64,000 nt of DNA from Mycolicibacterium stellerae. GTDB taxonomy: Bacteria; Actinomycetota; Actinomycetes; Mycobacteriales; Mycobacteriaceae. The first letter of the stretch is position 1. The number at the start of each line of letters is the position of its first letter. A model generated the notes under the pieces. The model ran no database searches and was not told the origin of the DNA. It saw only the letters and a list, made by a program, of their open reading frames with translations. Position numbers and translations under genes: made by a program. Below, one piece after another: positions 46,235 through 58,692 of this stretch. The stretch spans positions 62,001 through 126,000 of the forward strand of contig NZ_RARC01000009.1 of assembly GCF_003719305.1 (NCBI RefSeq). The letters are read 5' to 3'.

Positions 46235-46743
46235 CCGGGCGCGAAGGACGACTGAGCGTCTCGGGCGACCGCGCGGTGTTGACCTTCGAGCGGCGACTCC
46301 CCTACCCAGTCGAGGTGGTGTGGTCGGCGATCACCGATCCCGACGAGCGCGCGCAATGGTTCGGCGAGACATCCATCGACGCCCGCGAGGGCGGCACCAT
46401 CGACATGGTCGCCACGGGTCCGCCGTTGCCCGTCGAGAAGAAGCGGATGACCGGTCGCATCCTGGTGTGGGATCCCCCGCGCGTGCTCGAACACGAGTGG
46501 ACGCAGGCCATCGTCGAAGACAGCGTAGTGCGCTACGAACTGCATGCAGACGGCGAAGGAACCTTGTTGCGCTTCATCCATCGTGGGCTCGGCCCAAGGA
46601 ACGCGACCGGTTTCCGGGCCGGAACGCACGCGTTCCTCGACCGTCTGGAGGCCTACCTTGCAGGCGACGAGCTACCCGACTGGGCGATCAGGCGCCAAGA
46701 AATCGTTAGAGCACATCAGGCACGTGAGGAGCAGAAACAATGA
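46231..46743 (+). CDS. SRPBCC (AHSA1-like) ligand-binding-fold protein
   Basis: A 170-residue protein with the START/AHSA1 helix-grip fold: RRLPYPVEVVWSAITDPDERAQWFG at the N-terminus and the LRFIHRGL strand near the C-terminus. Such proteins bind hydrophobic ligands. It is translated by ATGA overlap from the ArsR gene and overlaps the next gene the same way (46740-46743). It may supply the signal for the ArsR regulator or work on the same substrate as the flavodoxin; inferred from the operon. Confidence 0.84.
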   Translation: MTGREGRLSVSGDRAVLTFERRLPYPVEVVWSAITDPDERAQWFGETSIDAREGGTIDMVATGPPLPVEKKRMTGRILVWDPPRVLEHEWTQAIVEDSVVRYELHADGEGTLLRFIHRGLGPRNATGFRAGTHAFLDRLEAYLAGDELPDWAIRRQEIVRAHQAREEQKQ

Positions 46744-47375
46744 CAGTCAACGGATCTCATATCGCGGCGCCCGCGCTCGCCATCGCCTACCACTCGGGCT
46801 TCGGCCACACGGCGATGCTGGCCGACGCCGTCGCCGCAGGCGCACGGGATGGCGGCGCACATGTCACGGTCATCGCCGTCGACACGATGACCGACGACGA
46901 CTGGGACACCCTCGACGGCGCCGACGCAATCGTGTTCGGCAGTGCGACGTACATGGGCAACGTATCGGCGGCATTCCAGGCGTTCGCCGAACAGACCGGA
47001 CGACGGTGTCAGAACGGCACCTGGCGCGACAAGGTGTCGGCAGGCTTTACGAACTCCGGCGGAAAGGCCGGCGACAAGATGCATACGCTGACATCGCTGG
47101 CCGTGTTCGCCGCCCAGCACCACATGCATTGGGTGAGCCTGGGATTGGGTGCTGGCTGGAACTCCTCGGCAGGCAGCGAGAATGACCTCAACAGGCTGAG
47201 TTTCTTCCTCGGCGCAGGGGCGCAGACCGATGTCGACGCCGGCCCGGATCGGGTGCATCCCTCCGATGTCGCGACCTGCCGCCACCTCGGTCGGCGCGTC
47301 GCGATGGTCACTCGGCAGCTCAACCTGGGTCGAGCGGTTGCATCTCCTGCAGCATCGTGGGCACCAGCTCGCTGA
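46740..47375 (+). CDS. Flavodoxin-like NAD(P)H:quinone oxidoreductase (WrbA-type)
   Basis: A 211-residue flavoprotein. FMN-phosphate loop: YHSGFGHTAMLADAV (about 17-31); second loop GSATYMGNVSAAF; third TNSGGKAGDK. It resembles WrbA-type quinone reductases with a two-electron mechanism. Last gene of the arsR operon (ATGA overlap), so it is probably induced when the ArsR repressor is released. Its 3' end overlaps the convergent oxidoreductase by 56 bp. Confidence 0.84.
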   Translation: MTVNGSHIAAPALAIAYHSGFGHTAMLADAVAAGARDGGAHVTVIAVDTMTDDDWDTLDGADAIVFGSATYMGNVSAAFQAFAEQTGRRCQNGTWRDKVSAGFTNSGGKAGDKMHTLTSLAVFAAQHHMHWVSLGLGAGWNSSAGSENDLNRLSFFLGAGAQTDVDAGPDRVHPSDVATCRHLGRRVAMVTRQLNLGRAVASPAASWAPAR

Positions 47376-48705
47376 CCGTCGGGTGGATGTGCATCGTTCG
47401 GGAGATCGAGGTGTAGGGGTCCTTCGCCGACATGATGTCGAGGATGGAGTGGATCACCTCGTCTCCGCCGACGCCAAGGATCGCGGCCCCGAGAATCTCG
47501 TTGGTCTCGGCGTCGACGACCACCTTCATGAAGCCCTGCGTCTCGCCCTTTTCGACGGCGCGCCCGACCCGTGTCATCGGTCGCTTGCCCACCAACGCTT
47601 TTCGGCCTGACGCGCGCACCTGGTCGACGGTCAGACCGGCGCGGCCGAGTGGCGGGTCGATGTAGAGCGCGTAGGTGGGCACACGGTCGCTGATCCGCCG
47701 CGGGTCGTTGTCGAGCAGGTTGGCGGCCACGATCTCGAAGTCGTTGTACGAAGTGTGGGTGAACGCCCCCTTGCCGTTGCAGTCGCCCATCGCCCAGATG
47801 TGCTCGACGTTCGTCCGGCACTGGTCGTCGACGACGATATTGCCGCGCGAATCGGTCTCCACCCCGGCGTTCTCCAGACCGAGATCGTCGGTGTTGGGCC
47901 GTCGCCCGATCGCGATCAGCAGGTGGGAGCCGGCGATGGGATCGGCGCCCTCGCGCGGCGTCACCTCGAAACCGTTGTCCCGCTTGCGAAACGAGATGGC
48001 AGTCGCATCGAACTCGATAGCGATGCCCTCCTTCTCGAGGATCTCCTTGATGGCGGCCGATACGTCTTCGTCCTCGCGCGATGTCAACCGCGGACCCTTT
48101 TCGATGACGGTGACTTTGGCGCCGAAACGCCGGTACATCTGCGCAAACTCTAGCGCGATATAGCTGCCACCGATGATGACGAGATGTTCCGGCAGCGTGT
48201 CCAGATCGAGGATTCCGACGTTGGTCATGTAGTCGATGTCAGAAAGCCCCGGCATATCCGGCACCACCGCACGGCCGCCGACGTTCAGGAAGATCTTGCC
48301 CGCCTGCAGAACCTGGCCGTCGACCGCAATGGTGTGCGGATCGGTGAAACGCGCATGCCCGCGGATCAGCGTGCAGTTGTCCATCCCCTCGAGCCACGAC
48401 TCGACGCCGGCCCGGTCGTCAGTCATGATCTTGTCCTTGCGCGCCTTGACCTTCGTCATGTCCACGCTGACATCGCCTGTGCCGATGCCGTATTCAGCAC
48501 CGCGCCGAGCGGTTTGGGCCGCGTGGGCGCTCGCGACGAGTGTTTTCGTCGGGATACAGCCGGAGTTCACGCAGGTGCCGCCGACGAGTTTGCGTTCGAT
48601 CACCGCAACCGTGTGTCCCGCGGCGGTCAGCCTGCCCGCCAGTGGCGGGCCCGCCTGGCCGGCACCGACGATGACCACATCGAATTTCTGTGGCGTGGTT
48701 GCCAT
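47320..48705 (-). CDS. Pyridine nucleotide-disulfide oxidoreductase (mercuric reductase/Lpd-like)
   Basis: A 461-residue FAD enzyme. FAD site GAGQAGPPLAGRL, redox disulfide CVNSGC, NAD(P) site IIGGSYIALEFAQM, and the C-terminal dimer motif MHIHPTVSE. It is of the mercuric-reductase-like branch and lacks extra N-terminal HMA domains and the C-terminal Cys pair of MerA, so mercury reduction is unlikely. The redox partner is unknown. One base separates its start from the stop of the DUF4126 gene upstream. Confidence 0.83.
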   Translation of the reverse strand: MATTPQKFDVVIVGAGQAGPPLAGRLTAAGHTVAVIERKLVGGTCVNSGCIPTKTLVASAHAAQTARRGAEYGIGTGDVSVDMTKVKARKDKIMTDDRAGVESWLEGMDNCTLIRGHARFTDPHTIAVDGQVLQAGKIFLNVGGRAVVPDMPGLSDIDYMTNVGILDLDTLPEHLVIIGGSYIALEFAQMYRRFGAKVTVIEKGPRLTSREDEDVSAAIKEILEKEGIAIEFDATAISFRKRDNGFEVTPREGADPIAGSHLLIAIGRRPNTDDLGLENAGVETDSRGNIVVDDQCRTNVEHIWAMGDCNGKGAFTHTSYNDFEIVAANLLDNDPRRISDRVPTYALYIDPPLGRAGLTVDQVRASGRKALVGKRPMTRVGRAVEKGETQGFMKVVVDAETNEILGAAILGVGGDEVIHSILDIMSAKDPYTSISRTMHIHPTVSELVPTMLQEMQPLDPG

Positions 48706-49206
48706 TCAGATGACCGATGCCAGTGCGACAACTGCGAAACCGCCGACGATCGCGATGGCATCCTCGACGAGCGCGACCGGCAGATCGCGTCCGCCGGTGC
48801 GCGCCACCAGCCGCTGGCGCGCTTCGGCACCGCCGAGGGTGCCGATGACGGCGCCGATCAGCGCCGCACCGACGGCGCCGACCACGACCCACGCCGTCGG
48901 GTTCAGAACGGCGCCTGTGGCAAGGACTGCGCCGGCGAACGCGCCGGTGAACAGCCGTGCTCCGAACTGCTGAGGCACCCGTCGGCTCGGTGTGCTCGGC
49001 AATTGGTCGGTGACCAACTCGCCGAGCGCAAGGATGGTCAACACCGTCACCGTGATCGGGTGCGCCACCCAATGTGCCCAGGTGCCGTCGAGGACAATCC
49101 AGCCGAGAGCGCCCGCCCATGCCACCACCGCGGGCGCGGTCAGCGCGCGCAGACCGGCCACCACACCGAGCAGCAGAGCCAGCAGCAGAACCAGGAAATA
49201 CGTCAT
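48706..49206 (-). CDS. DUF4126 membrane protein (Rv2120c-like)
   Basis: A 166-residue hydrophobic protein with about four or five membrane helices and the motif AGLRALTAPAVVAW, which is characteristic of the DUF4126 family. No catalytic motif. In M. tuberculosis the homologue lies beside hisG, as here (69 bp gap). Function unknown. Confidence 0.82.
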   Translation of the reverse strand: MTYFLVLLLALLLGVVAGLRALTAPAVVAWAGALGWIVLDGTWAHWVAHPITVTVLTILALGELVTDQLPSTPSRRVPQQFGARLFTGAFAGAVLATGAVLNPTAWVVVGAVGAALIGAVIGTLGGAEARQRLVARTGGRDLPVALVEDAIAIVGGFAVVALASVI

Positions 49207-49275
49207 GCGAACCTCCGGACCGGTGAAAATGTCACCCGGACGCTAACACGCAGGCCGGGGCATGGCCGGGCTTAG

Positions 49276-50127
49276 TCAGAAGCGGCAGAACCTGATGTCG
49301 GAGGCCAGTATTGCCTTGGCGCCGATGCCTGCCAGCTCGTCCATGATCGCGTTGACGTCGCGGCGCGGAACAAGTGCGCGCACCGCCACCCAAGCCGGAT
49401 CGGCGAGCGGTGCGATGGTCGGCGACTCAAGGCCGGGAGTGACCGCGGTGGCCGCCTCCAGCACGGTGCGCGGGCAGTCGTAGTCCAACATCAGGTACTG
49501 CTGGCCGAACACCACACCCTGCACGCGTGCGGCCAACTGCTCACGGACCGCGGCGTTGTTGTCGCCGGGGTCGGTGCGTTCGATCAGCACTGCCTCCGAA
49601 TCGCACAACGGCTCGCCGAAGGCGACCAGGCCGTGCAGGCCAAGCGTACGGCCGGAGCCGACCACATCGGCGATGGCGTCGGCCACACCGAGCGCGACAG
49701 AGATCTCCACGGCGCCGTCGAGGCGGATGACGGTCGCCTCGATCCCGTTGGCCGCCAGATCTTTTCGAACAAGGTGGGGAAACGCGGTGGCGATTCGCTT
49801 GCCAGCGAGGTCGGCTATGGTCCAGTCGCGGCCGGCGGGGGCGGCGTACCGGAACGTGGACGAACCAAAACCAAGAGCCAGCCGCTCGCGGACGGGAGCG
49901 TCGGATTCGGCGGCCAGGTCGCGGCCTGTGATGCCGAGGTCCAGTTGCCCCGATCCGACATAGATCGCAATGTCCTTGGGGCGCAGGAAGAAGAACTCGA
50001 CATTGTTGATCGGATCGACGACCGTCAGATCTTTCTGATCGGACCGTCGGCGGTAACCGGCCTCCGACAGGATCTCGGCGGCCGGCTCGCTCAGCGTGCC
50101 CTTGTTGGGCACAGCGACCCGCAGCAT
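49276..50127 (-). CDS. hisG: HisG, ATP phosphoribosyltransferase
   Basis: A 283-residue long-form ATP-PRT, the first enzyme of histidine synthesis. It begins [16 protein letters not shown] and includes [17 protein letters not shown] and the PRPP loop [23 protein letters not shown] (about 155). The C-terminal 75 residues are the regulatory domain that binds histidine. ATG 50127 fits the conserved N-terminus; an in-frame GTG at 50136 would overlap the hisE stop by four bases. With hisE it forms a two-gene unit. Confidence 0.95.
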   Translation of the reverse strand: MLRVAVPNKGTLSEPAAEILSEAGYRRRSDQKDLTVVDPINNVEFFFLRPKDIAIYVGSGQLDLGITGRDLAAESDAPVRERLALGFGSSTFRYAAPAGRDWTIADLAGKRIATAFPHLVRKDLAANGIEATVIRLDGAVEISVALGVADAIADVVGSGRTLGLHGLVAFGEPLCDSEAVLIERTDPGDNNAAVREQLAARVQGVVFGQQYLMLDYDCPRTVLEAATAVTPGLESPTIAPLADPAWVAVRALVPRRDVNAIMDELAGIGAKAILASDIRFCRF

Positions 50128-50132
50128 GCCGT

Positions 50133-50414
50133 TCACAGCTTCTGGTAGACGTCGTCGAGGGAAAGACCACGAGAGATCATCAGCACCTGCGTCCAGTACA
50201 GCAACTGGCTGATCTCCTCGGCGAGCGCGTCGTCACCCTCGTGCTCGGCCGCCAGCCACACCTCGCCGGCCTCCTCGATGATCTTCTTGCCCAGCCCGTG
50301 CACGCCGCCGTCCAGCGCGGCGACCGTGCCGCTGCCGTCCGGCCGGGTGCGCGCTTTCTCGCTGAGCTCGGCGAACAGCGCATCGAAGGTCTTCACGGGA
50401 CGCGATTGTGTCAC
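50133..50414 (-). CDS. hisE: HisE, phosphoribosyl-ATP pyrophosphatase
   Basis: A 93-residue all-helical MazG-like pyrophosphohydrolase that performs the second step in histidine synthesis. Motifs: [13 protein letters not shown] at the N-terminus and the metal-binding [13 protein letters not shown]...[13 protein letters not shown]. It is upstream of hisG and 5 bp from it. Confidence 0.95.
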   Translation of the reverse strand: MTQSRPVKTFDALFAELSEKARTRPDGSGTVAALDGGVHGLGKKIIEEAGEVWLAAEHEGDDALAEEISQLLYWTQVLMISRGLSLDDVYQKL

Positions 50415-50459
50415 GGCGCCGCGAGCAAAGTCACGGCGGTTTCGCCACGGTCCCTACCC

Positions 50460-51935
50460 TCAGGTGGACGCCTTGGGCGACGTTTGGTGCAGGATCTCGC
50501 CGTGCATGTCCTCCAGTGAAACGCCCTTGGTCTCCATGACCCACCGCCACACGAACAGACCCGAAAGCACCGCACACAGCCCGTAGAAGCCGTATGCGAG
50601 GCCAAGGTGATCACGCAGGCCGGGGAACGTGACGGTGATCAGCCAGTTGGCCACCCACTGGCCGGCCGCGGCCAGGCCCAGCGCGGCGGCCCGGATGCGG
50701 TTCGGGAACATCTCGCCGAGCAATACCCAGACCACCGGGCCCCAGGACATGCCGAACGCGACGACGAACAGGTTCGCCGCGATCAGTGCGATCCAGCCGG
50801 ACACCCCAGGCAGGGTCGGCTGGCCTTCGGCGTTGAGCGTTGCGTTGGCGAAGATGACCGACATGGTGATGAGCGTGACGGCCATGCCCGAGGACCCGAT
50901 GAGCAGCAGCGGCTTGCGCCCGATCTTGTCGATGAAGGCGATCGCGATCAGCGTGGTCAACACGTTGATCACCGAGGTGATCACGGTGTTGATGGCCGCA
51001 ACGTCGGCGCTGTATCCGACTGCCTGCCACAGCACGTTGGAGTAGTAGAAGATCACGTTGATGCCGACGAACTGCTGGAAGATCGACAGCCCGAGGCCGA
51101 CCCACACGATGCCGTAGATCCCGCCGGTCGGCTTCTTCAGATCGCGCAGGGACGGCTTGTCCTCGCGTTCCAGAGACTCCTTGATCCGGTCGATGGTGAT
51201 CTCGAGGTTCTTCTCGCCCAGCAGCATGTTGAGTACCCGCCGCGCCTCCGGAATCTTGTGACTGGCAACCAGATACCGCGGAGATTCGGGAATGGTGAAG
51301 GCCAGGACCCCGTAGAGGATGGCCGGCAGCGCCATCGCGAGGAACATCCAACGCCAGGCGTCGAGACCGAACCACAGAACTTCGTTGGGTCCACCCGCCA
51401 GCCGTTGCAGCAGATAGTTGATGGCGAACGACAGGAAGATGCCGGACACGATCGCCAGCTGCTGCAACGAACCGAGTCGGCCGCGGATCCGCGGAGGTGA
51501 AGTTTCGGCGATGTAGGCAGGGGCGATCACCGACGCCACGCCGACGCCGATGCCGCCGACGATGCGGAACAGCACCACCGTCCAGACCTCGTGCGCGAAG
51601 CCGGTGCCGAATGCGCTGATGAGGAACAGCACTGCGGCGATCTTCATGACCGCGATGCGGCCGATCTTGTCGGCGATCCAGCCTGCCGTCATCGCCCCCG
51701 CTGCCGCACCCAAGAGCGCTGAGGCGACGGCGAAACCGAGTTCGGCGTTGCCGATGCCGAAATCCTCTTGGATCGAGTCGACCGCACCGTTGATCACCGC
51801 GCTGTCGTAACCGAACAGCAGGCCGCCGAGCGCGGCGACAGAAGCGATTCGGACGGCAGTGCCGCCCGACGAGAAGTCATCGTCGGCGATCGGTAGTGAG
51901 GATTCATCCCCGGCGGGGGTGTTGGAGCCTGCCAT
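50460..51935 (-). CDS. MFS sugar porter (GlcP-type hexose permease)
   Basis: A 491-residue transporter with 12 membrane helices. Sugar-porter signatures: GGLLFGYDSAVINGA, DKIGR-type loops (ADKIGRIAV, IDKIGRKPL), RFRIVGG-like FRIVGGIGVG, PESPRYLV, and QQFVGINVIFYYSN. The class includes GlcP glucose/H+ symporters of Streptomyces and M. smegmatis. It sits alone, 45 bp downstream of hisE on the reverse strand. Sugar specificity is inferred from family. Confidence 0.86.
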   Translation of the reverse strand: MAGSNTPAGDESSLPIADDDFSSGGTAVRIASVAALGGLLFGYDSAVINGAVDSIQEDFGIGNAELGFAVASALLGAAAGAMTAGWIADKIGRIAVMKIAAVLFLISAFGTGFAHEVWTVVLFRIVGGIGVGVASVIAPAYIAETSPPRIRGRLGSLQQLAIVSGIFLSFAINYLLQRLAGGPNEVLWFGLDAWRWMFLAMALPAILYGVLAFTIPESPRYLVASHKIPEARRVLNMLLGEKNLEITIDRIKESLEREDKPSLRDLKKPTGGIYGIVWVGLGLSIFQQFVGINVIFYYSNVLWQAVGYSADVAAINTVITSVINVLTTLIAIAFIDKIGRKPLLLIGSSGMAVTLITMSVIFANATLNAEGQPTLPGVSGWIALIAANLFVVAFGMSWGPVVWVLLGEMFPNRIRAAALGLAAAGQWVANWLITVTFPGLRDHLGLAYGFYGLCAVLSGLFVWRWVMETKGVSLEDMHGEILHQTSPKAST

Positions 51936-52018
51936 GGGCGTCCCTTTCGCAGCGTTGCGTGACCCAGGTCACATGAGTACCCCTGTCTTACCACTGGCAG
52001 GTGCGCTGCGGGGTGAAC

Positions 52019-52702
52019 TTAGGCCGAGCGTTCTCCTGCGCCGCCGACGAGGGCGGCATGGATACGTCGCAGCGCGGCGGCGTCCACCCCGCTCAGCGAA
52101 CTCAAGTGAGTTCGCCCCATCCCGCGGGGCACTTCGACGTCGTTCGGCACCACAAGGACGGGGCACCCCGCGCCCTCGGCCGCCGCTGTCCCCGTCACCG
52201 AGTCCTCGACTGCCAGGCACTGCCGCGGCGCCATTCCCAGCAACTCGGCGGCCCGCAGATACGGGTCCGGAGCGGGCTTGCCGTTGACGACCTCGTCGCC
52301 GCAGACCGTGGCCGCGAAATAAATTCGGCCGATGCCGTTGAGCGCACGCTCGGTCAGCTCGCGCTGTGTGTTGGTCACCAGCGCCATCGGAGTGCCTTCG
52401 GCGGCAAGCTCTTCCAGTAACTCGTGCGCCCCCGCGCACCACGGCAAACCGCCATCGAACAGGTCGGCGGTGTAGTCGTTGAGCCAGCGACTGGACTCGG
52501 CCATCGCCTCGGGATCGAGTTCGAGCCCGAGGTCTGTGTAGACGATCCGCATGGTGTTCTCCGCGACGCTGCCGACCATCGACGCCCTGACCTCAGGCGT
52601 CAGTTCGCCGCCGAGTTTCTCGTACAGGGCGGCCAACGACACGTCCCACACTTTTTCGGAGTCGACGAGGGTGCCGTCCATGTCCCACAGCACCGCTTTC
52701 AC
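52019..52702 (-). CDS. HAD-superfamily hydrolase (beta-phosphoglucomutase/phosphatase-like)
   Basis: A 227-residue HAD hydrolase. Motif I DMDGTLVDSE (7-16) with the nucleophile Asp, motif II VTNTQ, motif III/IV GKPAPDPYLRAAE and VEDSVTG. A helical cap lies between motif I and II. The GTG at 52702 (VKAVLWDMDGTL) is chosen because residues upstream are antisense to the NmrA gene. Substrate unknown. Divergent from the NmrA-like gene with 39 bp between. Confidence 0.87.
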   Translation of the reverse strand: MKAVLWDMDGTLVDSEKVWDVSLAALYEKLGGELTPEVRASMVGSVAENTMRIVYTDLGLELDPEAMAESSRWLNDYTADLFDGGLPWCAGAHELLEELAAEGTPMALVTNTQRELTERALNGIGRIYFAATVCGDEVVNGKPAPDPYLRAAELLGMAPRQCLAVEDSVTGTAAAEGAGCPVLVVPNDVEVPRGMGRTHLSSLSGVDAAALRRIHAALVGGAGERSA

Positions 52703-52741
52703 GTCCGCGATTGTGTCACGGGCGGCACGTAGCGTGAAATC

Positions 52742-53551
52742 ATGACCATTCTTGTGACCGGGGCCACCGGCAACATCGGCAGGCGCATCGTCGATCACCT
52801 TATCGACATGGGCGCCAACGACATCCGCGCATTGACCACCGATCCGGTCAAGGCGAACCTGCCCGCCGGTGTCACCCCGGTGATCGGGTACCTGGGCAGG
52901 CCCGAGTCGATTTCGGCTGCTTTGGCCGGCGTCGATCGAATGTATCTCGCGCCGCTGCCCAAGACGCTGGACCTGACACTCGAACTGGCCAGGGCGGCCG
53001 ACGTCTCCTATCTCGTTGCGCTGTCCGGCGTCGGACACTGGCAGGCCCACGCCGACGCCGTCGCTTCCTCCGGCCTGGCTAATACGCAACTCGGGCCGGG
53101 CGAGTTCCTGGAGAACCTTGCCCTGTGGGCCGACCAGATCAAGACCACGGCGACCGTGCGCGACCCGTATCCGGGTGTGGTGGAGGCACCGATCTCGATG
53201 GACGACATCGCGAGGGTCGCCGCGGCGCTGCTGATGAATCCGGAGCAGTCTCATCACGGCCGGATGTATGCGATCACCGGCCCGGAGTCGTTGACCCGCG
53301 CACAGATCGCCGAACAGATCGGGGTCGGTATCGGCGTCGACGTCGCGTTCGAGCAGTGCAACCGGGATGAGGCGATCGAAGCACTGCAACCGGCGATGGG
53401 CGCCGAGGCCGCCTGGTATCTCGACACCGTTGCCGATTTCATCGACAAGCCGCAGGCTGCCAATCAGCTGGTTGCCGAGCTCACCGGCGTGCCCGCCCAG
53501 TCGGTCGCCGACTGGGCGCGACAGAACGCCGCGCTGTTCGGCGTGGGTTAG
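52742..53551 (+). CDS. NmrA-like NAD(P)-binding protein
   Basis: A 269-residue atypical SDR. Rossmann motif VTGATGNIGRRI (5-16) with no Tyr-x3-Lys catalytic pair at the usual place, as in NmrA/QOR2 types. The middle reads LGPGEFLENLALWADQI, the typical substrate-side helix. It may be a quinone-related reductase or a redox sensor. It ends 89 bp from the metH stop; the genes converge. Confidence 0.85.
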   Translation: MTILVTGATGNIGRRIVDHLIDMGANDIRALTTDPVKANLPAGVTPVIGYLGRPESISAALAGVDRMYLAPLPKTLDLTLELARAADVSYLVALSGVGHWQAHADAVASSGLANTQLGPGEFLENLALWADQIKTTATVRDPYPGVVEAPISMDDIARVAAALLMNPEQSHHGRMYAITGPESLTRAQIAEQIGVGIGVDVAFEQCNRDEAIEALQPAMGAEAAWYLDTVADFIDKPQAANQLVAELTGVPAQSVADWARQNAALFGVG

Positions 53552-53640
53552 ACGTTGAAGTACTTGGCCTCCGAAGGTGAACCGAAATCGTTCGGCCGCA
53601 TGGTGTTTCGGCTCGGTGAGCGCAACGACGCCGTCACAGC

Positions 53641-57390
<3,750 letters not shown>

Positions 57391-57397
57391 GTGCGTT

Positions 57398-57481
57398 CCT
57401 TCCGTAACGGAAGGCGTCCTTTACTCCGTCGAGCGTGGCGGCTACCGGTAGCGACCCGGAGCCGTTGCAACGCCTCTCGAC
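57398..57481 (-). promoter_or_regulatory. Putative SAH-type riboswitch in the metH leader
   Basis: Read on the metH strand: stem P1 GUCGAG (57476-57481) pairs with CUCGAC; it encloses AGGCGUUGCAAC and a hairpin (CGGCU-CCGG/CCGG-U-AGCCG), followed by CCACG. AGGCGU (57470-57475) pairs with ACGCCU (57412-57417) to form a 6-bp pseudoknot. This is the order of the SAH riboswitch (UGCAAC, CCAsGCUCG, pseudoknot). The next hairpin CCUUCCGU/ACGGAAGG (57398-57414) buries the metH ribosome site and shares bases with the pseudoknot, so ligand binding should free it: an ON switch. Confidence 0.68.
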
Positions 57482-57777
57482 CAGGAAAGTCTACGTCGTC
57501 ACCCGATCGACGTCCGGACGCCCAGTTCATTGCACTTGAGCGACAGCTCGCGAACCTTATCGGCAGTGTCAGCCGCAATGTCGTGCCCCAGAGGTTAACC
57601 AGATTGCAGGCGAACGTATTTCGTATCGACCGCGCCCTCACCGTTGTTGACGTCGCCGAGGGTCGGGTCGTACGGATGGTCGTTCGCGAATGTCACATAA
57701 ACAGGGTAGTCGGTCTACCAAGTCGGGCTCGTGTCCAGTAGGGCTCGCCAAGCCCGTTCAAGCCTTAGGCTGGCGTA
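57482..57777. other. Intergenic region between metH leader and PAC2 gene
   Basis: The gap between the divergent metH and PAC2 start codons is 387 bp; the part nearest metH is the riboswitch. In the remaining 296 bp I see no supported gene. It should hold the promoters of both genes. The segment at about 57575-57625 is less GC-rich (GTTAACCAGATTG, GTATTTCGTATC) and is the likeliest promoter area. No B12 box was found. Confidence 0.6.
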
Positions 57778-58668
57778 GTGACCCCGTCGGATGCGACCGG
57801 CCGCAAGCCCGCCGACCTGCCCGAACTCCGCAACACCATCGTGGTTGCGGCGTTCGAGGGGTGGAACGACGCCGGCGACGCGGCCAGCGACGCGCTGGAG
57901 CACCTCGACGCCATCTGGGAGGCCGAACCGATCATCGAGATCGACGATGAGGCCTACTACGACTACCAGGTGAACCGGCCGGTGATTCGCCAGATCGACG
58001 GCGTGACCCGTGAGCTGGTGTGGCCGTCGATGCACATCTCGCATTGCCGCCCGCCGGGCAGCGAGCGTGACATCGTGCTGATGCACGGCGTCGAGCCGAA
58101 TATGAGATGGCGCACATTCTGCGCCGAGCTTCTGGCCATCACCGACAAGCTCAACGTCGACACCGTCGTCATCCTCGGCGCATTGCTCGCCGACACGCCG
58201 CACACCCGGCCGGTGCCGGTGTCGGGCGCCGCCTACTCCCCCGACTCGGCGAAGTTCTTCGGGCTGGAGGAGACCCGCTACGAGGGCCCGACCGGGATCG
58301 CAGGCGTGTTCCAGGACGCCTGCGTGGCCGCGGGCATTCCCGCGGTCACATTCTGGGCGGCGGTACCGCATTACGTCTCGCAGCCACCCAATCCCAAGGC
58401 CACCGTCGCACTTCTGCGCCGCGTCGAGGACGTCCTCGACATCGAGGTGCCGCTCGCCGACCTGCCGACCCAGGCCGAAGAGTGGGAGGAAGCGGTCACC
58501 GAGATGACGGCCGAGGACGAGGAAATCGCGGAGTACGTGGCCTCCCTCGAGCAGCGCGGCGACGCCGAGGTGGACATGACAGAAGCGCTTGGCAAGATCG
58601 ACGGCGACGCGCTGGCCGCCGAGTTCGAGCGCTATCTACGTCGGCGCGGGCCGGGGTTTAGAGGCTAA
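57778..58668 (+). CDS. PAC2 family protein (Rv2125-like)
   Basis: A 296-residue protein of the PAC2 family, related to the eukaryotic proteasome-assembly chaperone 2 and to archaeal homologues. Motifs: AAFEGWNDAGDAAS near the N-terminus and GTGIAGVFQDA-like PTGIAGVFQDACVAAGIPAV in the middle. The C-terminal 70 residues are acidic and helical. GTG 57778. Conserved across mycobacteria beside metH. Whether it acts in proteasome assembly in bacteria is unproven. Confidence 0.85.
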   Translation: MTPSDATGRKPADLPELRNTIVVAAFEGWNDAGDAASDALEHLDAIWEAEPIIEIDDEAYYDYQVNRPVIRQIDGVTRELVWPSMHISHCRPPGSERDIVLMHGVEPNMRWRTFCAELLAITDKLNVDTVVILGALLADTPHTRPVPVSGAAYSPDSAKFFGLEETRYEGPTGIAGVFQDACVAAGIPAVTFWAAVPHYVSQPPNPKATVALLRRVEDVLDIEVPLADLPTQAEEWEEAVTEMTAEDEEIAEYVASLEQRGDAEVDMTEALGKIDGDALAAEFERYLRRRGPGFRG

Positions 58669-58692
58669 GAGTCTGCGCGAGCGTGCGGTGTT

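Noticed and set aside
47320..48705. Mercuric reductase (merA)
   Set aside because: The CVNSGC disulfide is shared by the whole family. There is no HMA domain, no C-terminal Cys pair and no mer gene nearby.
57391..57777. Cobalamin riboswitch upstream of metH
   Set aside because: I looked for the B12 box (GCCACTG-like) and its context on the metH strand and found only GCCACGC within the SAH-like fold. Size and layout do not fit a cobalamin aptamer.
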